This document shows, piece after piece, positions 58,444 to 64,000 of a stretch of 64,000 bases of DNA. The stretch covers positions 59,882 through 123,881 of the forward strand of contig JAIRPV010000021.1 in the NCBI GenBank assembly GCA_031256825.1, given 5' to 3'. The DNA is from Oscillospiraceae bacterium (GTDB lineage Bacteria; Bacillota; Clostridia; Oscillospirales; Acutalibacteraceae). Under the pieces are notes generated by a model that did no database searches, had not been told where the DNA came from, and saw only the letters and a program-made list of their open reading frames with translations. Both the position numbers and the translations under genes were made by a program. The first letter of the stretch is position 1, and every line of letters starts with the position of its first letter.

Positions 58444-59835
58444 TCAGCGCGCAAAATATTTTGCCCGCAGCCGCGCCGTGCGCCCCGCCATGGCCTCCAG
58501 CGTTTTGCGGGCGCCTTCGGCGCCCAGCACATAGTCGCGCAGGGCGCGGCCTTCTTCAAAACACAGTTCGTCGTGCAGGGGGAACCAGTGTTTTTCTAAA
58601 AAGCGCGCGTAGCGCACCAGCCGCAGTTCGCCCACATAACGCGGGCTTGCGTCGATCGTATCGACCGCGACGCTGTAGAACCCCTCGATGGACTCGATCA
58701 GCGCGCGGCGTTCGCAGGCAGGCGCGAAGACGATGGTGGAGCAAATGCGCGCGCAGCGGTTATTGAAGGCGCTGTGGCTGTCGGTACTGCCCACGATGGG
58801 GTAACGGCGGCCCTTCGCCTGATCTTCGTAATAGGTAATTGCCTGGAAGCCGTTTTGCTCGAAGTAATCTTCGCCGCCCAGCACCTCGAAAGCGCCGAAG
58901 GGATGGGTTTCCATGAGATAATCCGTCAGCGAAACGGGAACGTGGTAGACGTCGGAAATCCAGTACGGATGGCAAAAGATACCCAGGCCGCCCGCTTTTT
59001 TGATTTCGTTGAAAATCCAGCGGCAATCCGCGTAGGTATATGGCTCAACCCCGGCGGGAACCTTCAGCTCCCCGGCGTATTTGTCGATTTCCGCCCAGTG
59101 CTCCTCTTTTGAGCGCACCGGCGGCGGGTTGGGAATGATAGCCCGCTTCGCGGCTTCTTCCCCGGCTTCGCGGCACTGCGCCGTTGCGCGCACCAGGCCG
59201 TTGATGCTGTAAGTTCCGCCGAAGTTGATGATATGGATATCATTGGCGTGCCCCGGCCCTTTGGGCAGATGCACCTCTTCGCCGGGCACAAGGGTATAAT
59301 CGGTCGGCAAGCCTTCGAAGGCCGCCATGGCTTCCAGCGAAGGATAATAGCGCTCATGATCGGTGATGGCCAAAAAATCGTAGCCCGTCTGGCGATAATA
59401 GGCCGCGACAATTTCGGGCGCCTGCTTGCCGTCGGAACGAAAGGAATGCATATGCAAATCGCCGCGGAAGGGGTATCGCCCGCACAGGTCGTCGTTGACG
59501 GCGTAGACGCTCAGTTGCAGCCGGAATTGATCGCCGTCGCTGAGGCGAATATAATATTCCTGTTCGGAAGGAAACTCGAACGCGAAGCGGATGCAGCCGT
59601 CCGGCTCCGGCTTCGCTTCTATTTTGGCGCAGTTGGGCCGATCGGGATAATCCCAGGGCGAGCCTTCGCCCAAGGGGCGCACGATCAGCTCGTAGCCTGC
59701 CGCGCGCAGCGCCGCGTGCCGCCCCAGCGGCCTGACCGTGAGTTCGGCGCGCACGCCGACGGGCACCACTTTTGGGTAGATATCATAGTTGTGCAGTTCG
59801 TCGGCATAGGTGAGTTCCAGGTGGTTGGTATACAT
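58444..59835 (-). CDS. CehA/McbA-type PHP-domain metallohydrolase
   Basis: 463 residues from ATG 59835, with AAGGAGG upstream. Residues 1-120 form a beta-rich accessory domain. The PHP domain begins with FRGDLHMHSFRSDGKQAPEI and has LAITDHERYYPSL, FCHPYWISDVY and VGSTDSHSAFNN, a complete metal site. Hydrolyses a phosphoester, lactone or glycan-related ester; unknown. It sits 29 bases after ispE and immediately before the carbohydrate operon. Confidence 0.85.
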   Translation of the reverse strand: MYTNHLELTYADELHNYDIYPKVVPVGVRAELTVRPLGRHAALRAAGYELIVRPLGEGSPWDYPDRPNCAKIEAKPEPDGCIRFAFEFPSEQEYYIRLSDGDQFRLQLSVYAVNDDLCGRYPFRGDLHMHSFRSDGKQAPEIVAAYYRQTGYDFLAITDHERYYPSLEAMAAFEGLPTDYTLVPGEEVHLPKGPGHANDIHIINFGGTYSINGLVRATAQCREAGEEAAKRAIIPNPPPVRSKEEHWAEIDKYAGELKVPAGVEPYTYADCRWIFNEIKKAGGLGIFCHPYWISDVYHVPVSLTDYLMETHPFGAFEVLGGEDYFEQNGFQAITYYEDQAKGRRYPIVGSTDSHSAFNNRCARICSTIVFAPACERRALIESIEGFYSVAVDTIDASPRYVGELRLVRYARFLEKHWFPLHDELCFEEGRALRDYVLGAEGARKTLEAMAGRTARLRAKYFAR

Positions 59836-59864
59836 GGGGGCCTCCTTCAGAACCTGTATTCGAT

Positions 59865-60755
59865 TTATTTTTCCGGCTCGACGACGGCAACGCCGCAGGG
59901 CACGGGCCGCACCTCCACGCAAAACGCGCCCAATTTTTTCAAAGCCCCGGCCACCGCGGGCCAGTCGGCCTTCTGCGGGCCGACGGCGAACACCGCCGAG
60001 CCGGAGCCTGTCATCTGGGTCAGCAGCGCGCCGGCGGCAGAACAATCCGCCTTGGCTTCCGCCAGCCCGGGGAGTTCCGTTACCTGCTCGAAGACGTTTG
60101 CGCACAGCGGGAAAACCGCCGGCCAGGCGCCTTGCGCGGCCAGCGAACGCGGGGAAGCGGGATGCGAAACCCCGCGCGCGTCGATTTTGGCGTAAGCGCC
60201 GCCGGTTGCGATCGATTGATCCGGCTTGGCCAGCCAGACGCGATAGCGCTCCGCCGGCAAACAGGGCAGGGGCGTCAGTTGATCGCCCACGCCCTCGGCC
60301 CAGCAGCAGCCGCCCAACAGGCAAAAGGGAACATCCGCGCCCACGCGCGCGCCAATGGCCCGCAGCGCTTCGCCGGGCATATCCGGCGCGTACATCTTTT
60401 GCAGGGCGGTCAGCACGGCTGCCGCGTCGGCGCTGCCGCCGGCAAGGCCCGCCCCGGCGGGGATTTGTTTTTGCAGCGCGACGCGCAGGCCTTCGGGCGG
60501 ATTGGCAAGTTCGCCCGCCGCGCCGCCGAAGAATGCCTGAACGGCCCGCCAGGCGATATTTTCGGCGCCGCCCGGGATGCCTTTTTTGTCGCAGACGATT
60601 TCGATCCCCGGGCGCTCCGTGGTTTCGACCGTAACTGTGTCGTGCAGGCTCACGGACTGCATGAGCATTGCCACGTTGTGGTAGCCGCTGGGCAGCCGCC
60701 CGGCGACGTCGAGATGGAGATTCAGCTTGGCGTAAGCGCGGCAGGTTATTTTCAT
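59865..60755 (-). CDS. ispE: 4-diphosphocytidyl-2-C-methyl-D-erythritol kinase
   Basis: 296 residues. AYAKLNLHLDVAGRLPSGYH at the start, IPAGAGLAGGSADAAAVLTA (the GHMP ATP loop) and MTGSGSAVFAVG near the end define IspE of the methylerythritol-phosphate isoprenoid pathway. GADVPFCLLGGCCWAEGVGD is also conserved. Part of a hisK-like-ispE-PHP group on the - strand. Confidence 0.97.
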   Translation of the reverse strand: MKITCRAYAKLNLHLDVAGRLPSGYHNVAMLMQSVSLHDTVTVETTERPGIEIVCDKKGIPGGAENIAWRAVQAFFGGAAGELANPPEGLRVALQKQIPAGAGLAGGSADAAAVLTALQKMYAPDMPGEALRAIGARVGADVPFCLLGGCCWAEGVGDQLTPLPCLPAERYRVWLAKPDQSIATGGAYAKIDARGVSHPASPRSLAAQGAWPAVFPLCANVFEQVTELPGLAEAKADCSAAGALLTQMTGSGSAVFAVGPQKADWPAVAGALKKLGAFCVEVRPVPCGVAVVEPEK

Positions 60756-60815
60756 CGCGTTCCCTCCGGCGCATTCGGCGGTTCCGGCGGGCGCGGAACC
60801 GGAAGAATGCGGTTG

Positions 60816-61643
60816 TTAAGAATCAAGAAGGGGGATCGGCATGGCTTCGCGGCCCTGATAAAGCTGCACGTGGGTAAAGCCGCAGCGGCGCGCCAGCTCC
60901 ATGCCCTCGGGCAGGCCGGCGCCCAGGTGCTGCGCATAGTGCGCGTCGGACCCGATGGTGATTTTTTTGCCCCCCAGCGCTTTGTAGCGCCGCAAGATGG
61001 CCTCGCTGGGCATGGTTTCGTTCAGCTTTTGCCGCAGGCCGGAGGTATTGATTTCCAGCGAAATGCCCCGCCGCACCACCAGCCCGAGGATTTCGTCGAT
61101 TTGCCCGGCGTAGTCGGCCAGATCCACTTTGCGCCCCGCTTCGCCGCAGAGATAGCGCAAGGGATAGGTCAGGTGGGCCAGGACGTCGAATTTTCCCCAG
61201 GCAACCAGCCCCAGCACTTCGCCGAAGTAGTCGCGCAGCAGCGCGGCAATCTCGCCGTCGGTCATTTCGTCGTAATGCAAGAACCAAAAATCAGGTTTTC
61301 CGCGCAGATTATGAATAGAACCGACCACAATGTCATAAGAATATCTTTGAAGCAGATGTTCGCTTTCCGGCAGATTGTAGGTGGGCTGCCCCAGCTCCAC
61401 CCCCGCGCAGACAATCAGCCGGCCCCGGAACGCCGAACGCGCCTTTAAGATTTCCACAAAACTTTGCTGCGCTGTGCGATCGAACCCCTGATCGCGGAAG
61501 TGATCCATTTCCACATGGTCTGTGAACGCCAGCGCGCGCAGCCCGCGTTCCACGGCGGTTTCGCACAGAAACACCACGGAATGGTGCCCGTCGAATGAAT
61601 TGTCGGTATGGGCATGCTGATCAAGCAGGTTGCGATGCGGCAT
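60816..61643 (-). CDS. Histidinol-phosphatase family PHP protein
   Basis: 275 residues. LLDQHAHTDNSFDGHHSVVF, ALAFTDHVEMDHFRD, VVGSIHNLRGKPDFWFLHYD and TIGSDAHYAQHLGAGL supply the PHP metal ligands, typical of HisK/HinT-type phosphatases. No other histidine gene is nearby, so the true substrate may differ. AGGGAGGGAA-like site before ATG 61643 (GGGAGGGAACC). Own promoter, divergent from rnj. Confidence 0.87.
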   Translation of the reverse strand: MPHRNLLDQHAHTDNSFDGHHSVVFLCETAVERGLRALAFTDHVEMDHFRDQGFDRTAQQSFVEILKARSAFRGRLIVCAGVELGQPTYNLPESEHLLQRYSYDIVVGSIHNLRGKPDFWFLHYDEMTDGEIAALLRDYFGEVLGLVAWGKFDVLAHLTYPLRYLCGEAGRKVDLADYAGQIDEILGLVVRRGISLEINTSGLRQKLNETMPSEAILRRYKALGGKKITIGSDAHYAQHLGAGLPEGMELARRCGFTHVQLYQGREAMPIPLLDS

Positions 61644-61673
61644 AGCGGTTCCCTCCCCATTGCGCTTTTCCCT

Positions 61674-61702
61674 ATTCTATCATATTTTTCGCAAACATGC
61701 AA
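61674..61702 (-). promoter_or_regulatory. Promoter of the HisK-like/ispE/PHP operon
   Basis: - strand TTGCAT (61697-61702), 17 bases, TAGAAT (61674-61679). Its -35 lies eight bases from the -35 of the rnj promoter. Confidence 0.8.
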
Positions 61703-61709
61703 GAATATC

Positions 61710-61738
61710 TTGACAAACAAATTCTTTTCGTATATAAT
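61710..61738 (+). promoter_or_regulatory. Promoter of rnj
   Basis: TTGACA at 61710-61715, 17 bases, TATAAT at 61733-61738, divergent to the promoter at 61674. Confidence 0.9.
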
Positions 61739-61744
61739 AGAATG

Positions 61745-61913
61745 CGGTAAGTTGTTGGAAGCGCGCGTGGGGCTTCCATCGCAATAAAAACATCTACATA
61801 AAACAGACGGCTCCCGCGGTTTCCTGATTGCCGGAAACCCCGCAGGATTGGATTCTTGTGGGTCGGCGCGCAGGGGAAACCACGCTGGAGCCGGAGAAAA
61901 GGAGTATTTTATT
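61745..61913 (+). other. Structured 5' leader of rnj
   Basis: About 170 untranslated bases with hairpins GGAAGC/GCTTCC near 61757-61776 and GCGGTTTCC/GGAAACC-CCGC near 61816-61842. RNase J controls RNA turnover, so self-regulation at its own leader is possible. Confidence 0.45.
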
Positions 61914-63782
61914 TTGCAGCAAGAAGAAAAAAAAGAAGTCCTGGACGCGTCTGTTCGGGGCAAGAAGCCTTACAGCAGGCAGGAAGCGGGAAGCAGGAGG
62001 CAGGAAGCGGGCGGGCACGCGCCCGCCGCCAGACAAAAACCCCCTGCCCAGCCCGGCCAAAGGCCTGCCCAGCCGCAGGGGGGACCGCAAAAAAAACAGC
62101 AGGCCAGACCGAAAAAGGCGCCAAAGCCGCCGCTGCGCATTGCTTTTTTGGGCGGGCTGAACGAAGTGGGGAAAAACATCACATGCTACGAATTTAAGGG
62201 CGAACGCATTCTGGTTGATTGCGGGCTGGCTTTCCCCGACGCGGAAACCCCCGGCATCGATCTGATCATCCCCGATTTTTCGTGGCTCGAGCAAAACGCC
62301 GACACGGTGAAGGGCATCGTCATCACGCACGGGCACGAAGACCATATTGGCGGGCTGCCGTATCTGCTGAAAAAGCTCAGCATTCCGGTGTTTGCCTCGA
62401 AGCTCACCATCGGCCTGATCAAGGGCAAACTGCGCGAGCACCGCATGCTCGACCGCGTCAGGCTGCACGAGATTAAGCCGGGCGACACGATGCTGCTGGG
62501 CGGCTTCCTTGTGGAGGCCATTCACGTCAACCATTCCATCCCCGACGCCATGGCGCTGGCCATCACATGCGAGGCCGGCACGGTGATCCAAACCGGCGAC
62601 TTCAAAATAGACACCACGCCCATCGACGGCGAGATGATTGACCTTGCGCGGTTTGCGCGCTTTGGCAAAAAGGGCGTTCTGGCGCTGCTGAGCGATTCCA
62701 CCAACGCCGAGCGCCCGGGTTACACCATGAGCGAGCGCAAGGTGGGCGAAAGCTTTGAGACGCTGTTCCGCAAAGCGGGCGGGCGCCGCCTGCTGGTGGC
62801 GACATTCAGTTCCAACGTGCACCGCATCCAGCAGATCATTGATGTGGCGGCGCAGCTGGGGCGCAAGGTTGCGCTGCTGGGCCGCAGCCTCGAAAACGTT
62901 GTTGGCGTAGGCACCGAGCTGGGCTATCTGCACATTCCCGACGGCGTGCTGATTCCGGCCGACATGATCAACCGCTACGCGCACGACCAGCTGGTGATCA
63001 TCACCACCGGCAGCCAGGGCGAACCGATGAGCGCGCTGACGCGCATGGCTTTTTCGGATCACCGCAAGGTGGATATTACCCCGCAGGACTGCGTGATCAT
63101 CAGCGCGACCCCGATCCCCGGCAACGAAAAGACCGTGGGGCGCGTGGTCAACGAACTGCTGAAGCTCGGCGCGCAGGTGGTTTACGAAAAAATGTACGAC
63201 GTGCATGTATCCGGCCACGCCTGCCAGGAAGAACTCAAGATTATGCTGGGTCTGACGCGCCCGAAATTCTTTATCCCTGTGCATGGGGAGCAGAAGCACC
63301 TGACCAAACACGCGAACCTTGCCATGAGCATGGGGATGAACCCCAATCATATTATCATTGCCGACAACGGCATACAGCTGGAACTGACCGCCGACGAACT
63401 GAAAGTGGGCGATCCGGTGCCTGCGGGTTCTGTGTATGTGGACGGCTACGGCGTGGGCGACGTTGGATCGGCGGTATTGCGCGACCGCAAACACCTGGCG
63501 CAGGAGGGCATGGTGATTGTTTCCGTCTGCATGGATCAGGCCACCGGCCAGCTGGTATCCGGCCCCGAGATTGTTTCGAAGGGGTTTGTTTATGTGAAAG
63601 AATCCGAAGATCTGTTGCAAGAGGCCCGGGAAGTTGCCCAGCGGGTGATTGACGAAACGCCGGCCCGCGCCCGGCGCGACTGGAACACCCTGCGCGGCCG
63701 CCTGCGCGAAGATGTGTCGCGGCTGATGTATGAGCGAACGAAGCGAAGCCCGATTGTGCTGCCGGTGGTGCTGGTGAGCTGA
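61914..63782 (+). CDS. rnj: Ribonuclease J with extended basic N-terminus
   Basis: 622 residues from TTG 61914, AAAAGGAG nine bases upstream. The metallo-beta-lactamase core starts near residue 74 (LRIAFLGGLNEVGKNITCYE); the catalytic HxHxDH is H139-H144 (ITHGHEDHIGG). The beta-CASP segment has SDSTNAERPGYTMSE and FSSNVHRIQQIIDVA, then HVSGHACQEELKIMLGLTRP and IPVHGEQKHLTKHA, all typical. Residues 1-73 are a Gln/Arg/Pro/Ala-rich tail longer than normal (usual length about 555), partly encoded by a heptanucleotide repeat. Endo- and 5'-exonuclease of the degradosome. Confidence 0.95.
   Translation: MQQEEKKEVLDASVRGKKPYSRQEAGSRRQEAGGHAPAARQKPPAQPGQRPAQPQGGPQKKQQARPKKAPKPPLRIAFLGGLNEVGKNITCYEFKGERILVDCGLAFPDAETPGIDLIIPDFSWLEQNADTVKGIVITHGHEDHIGGLPYLLKKLSIPVFASKLTIGLIKGKLREHRMLDRVRLHEIKPGDTMLLGGFLVEAIHVNHSIPDAMALAITCEAGTVIQTGDFKIDTTPIDGEMIDLARFARFGKKGVLALLSDSTNAERPGYTMSERKVGESFETLFRKAGGRRLLVATFSSNVHRIQQIIDVAAQLGRKVALLGRSLENVVGVGTELGYLHIPDGVLIPADMINRYAHDQLVIITTGSQGEPMSALTRMAFSDHRKVDITPQDCVIISATPIPGNEKTVGRVVNELLKLGAQVVYEKMYDVHVSGHACQEELKIMLGLTRPKFFIPVHGEQKHLTKHANLAMSMGMNPNHIIIADNGIQLELTADELKVGDPVPAGSVYVDGYGVGDVGSAVLRDRKHLAQEGMVIVSVCMDQATGQLVSGPEIVSKGFVYVKESEDLLQEAREVAQRVIDETPARARRDWNTLRGRLREDVSRLMYERTKRSPIVLPVVLVS
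61982..62009 (+). repeat. Heptanucleotide repeat inside the rnj coding sequence
   Basis: GGAAGCG, GGAAGCA, GGAGGCA and GGAAGCG from 61982 to 62009; translation of the register gives a RQEAG/RRQEAGG repeat. Confidence 0.75.
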
Positions 63783-63841
63783 AAACGCCCCGCGCGGCGG
63801 GAACGCGGCAACGGAAAGCGGCGCAACAAAATAGCTTCCGC

Positions 63842-63871
63842 AGGGGACGGGCAATCGCCCGCCCCCTATTT
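63842..63871 (+). terminator. Terminator after rnj
   Basis: AGGGGACGGGC and GCCCGCCCCCT arms with an AATC loop, followed by ATTTTG. Confidence 0.8.
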
Positions 63872-63886
63872 TGTCCGCAACAGGTG

Positions 63887-63915
63887 TAGACAAACAGCGC
63901 GTTTTATGGTATAAT
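63887..63915 (+). promoter_or_regulatory. Promoter of the zinc-ribbon gene at the window edge
   Basis: TAGACA at 63887-63892, 17 bases, TATAAT at 63910-63915, only six bases before the ATG. Confidence 0.75.
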
Positions 63916-63921
63916 AGGGAT

Positions 63922-64000
63922 ATGAAAAAAACAACAACGGGCGAGGGGAAACGCTGCCCAAAATGCGGAGCCACGGAAAACCAGGCAAAAAAGGGATACA
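63922..64000 (+). CDS. Zinc-ribbon protein, N-terminus only
   Basis: Starts MKKTTTGEGKRCPKCGATEN and continues QAKKGY to the window edge, so 26 codons are seen. CPKCG followed by a basic KKGY-like stretch is a zinc ribbon found in regulators and in InsA-type transposase N-termini (CPKC...KxGx). The transcription start predicted from the -10 falls near the ATG, so the message could be leaderless; alternatively the start is elsewhere. The type cannot be decided here. Confidence 0.5.
   Translation, partial: MKKTTTGEGKRCPKCGATENQAKKGY

Noticed and set aside
1..64000. tRNA, rRNA, tmRNA, RNase P RNA, SRP RNA and CRISPR arrays
   Set aside because: No TPsiC-like GGTTCGA arm with an acceptor stem, no rnpB-type conserved core and no regularly spaced direct repeats with unique spacers were noticed on either strand.

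Overview
The window is a 64-kb stretch of a GC-rich (roughly 55-60% by eye) chromosome of a clostridial Bacillota, most likely a spore-forming anaerobe of the Oscillospirales/Christensenellales type. The evidence is a SCIFF ranthipeptide precursor with its radical SAM maturase (a Clostridia marker), a SleL/YaaH-type LysM-GH18 spore-cortex enzyme, a SpoVB-like flippase, RNase J, an ECF transporter core, Asp23-FakA, GatB, a pyruvate formate-lyase-activating-type glycyl radical activase, an SDR-type mannonate oxidoreductase, and SD-rich starts with frequent GTG/TTG. Housekeeping promoters are very regular: TTGACA-like, exactly 17 bases, TATAAT-like.

Layout, left part (1-31.5 kb, mostly + strand): a truncated SpoVB-like flippase (-); a Thr-tailed lipoprotein; the infC-rpmI-rplT operon with a long leader and an ATC start for infC; a methyltransferase; a TrmH-type RNA methyltransferase, dprA and topA; a secreted, membrane-anchored protein with a two-fold internal repeat; an SPL-like radical SAM protein (-); two unknown membrane proteins; a 58-residue orphan; rpsF-ssb-rpsR; YlmH (-) and PflA-like activase (-); a frameshifted oxidase remnant; rpmB, an M24 peptidase, a metallophosphoesterase and a GPH transporter; then fakA-like, asp23 and a peptide-type binding lipoprotein (-); tcdA, gatB, rplM-rpsI, rpmH-rnpA-yidD-yidC-jag.

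Right part (31.5-61.6 kb, nearly all - strand): scfA-scfB (SCIFF system), a pyrophosphatase-like/Nudix fusion, sleL, a P-loop kinase plus mannonate oxidoreductase, glpK, an orphan + strand gene, a GH18 lipoprotein, the ecfA1-unknown-ecfA2-ecfT operon, glmM and an rRNA methyltransferase, a ruvC-(condensation-like enzyme)-ruvA-(small ORF)-(QueG-like)-(VOC)-ruvB cluster, a SAM-I riboswitch-controlled pgsA-metK operon, a carbohydrate operon (GPH transporter, Gfo/Idh oxidoreductase, ChbG-like deacetylase) and a histidinol-phosphatase-like/ispE/PHP operon. At the right edge rnj reads + with its own divergent promoter, followed by the first codons of a zinc-ribbon protein.

Most noteworthy: (1) two loci, upstream of pflA and of ruvC, where a promoter -10 element sits inside a tandemly copied inverted repeat, as if a promoter cassette had been duplicated and spread; (2) degenerate heptanucleotide repeats (G-rich GGGAAYR-like and TTTAGAY-like) at several loci, one of them in frame inside the 5' end of rnj; (3) a SCIFF precursor in which the residue aligned with the known threonine acceptor of the thioether bridge is glycine and which has a seventh cysteine; (4) a SAM-I riboswitch governing pgsA together with metK; (5) unknown genes translationally coupled inside the ECF and ruv operons; (6) an anchored surface protein built from two ~200-residue repeats. 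No tRNA, rRNA, CRISPR array or complete mobile element was found. All functional names rest on reading the sequence from memory of the families; no database search was possible.
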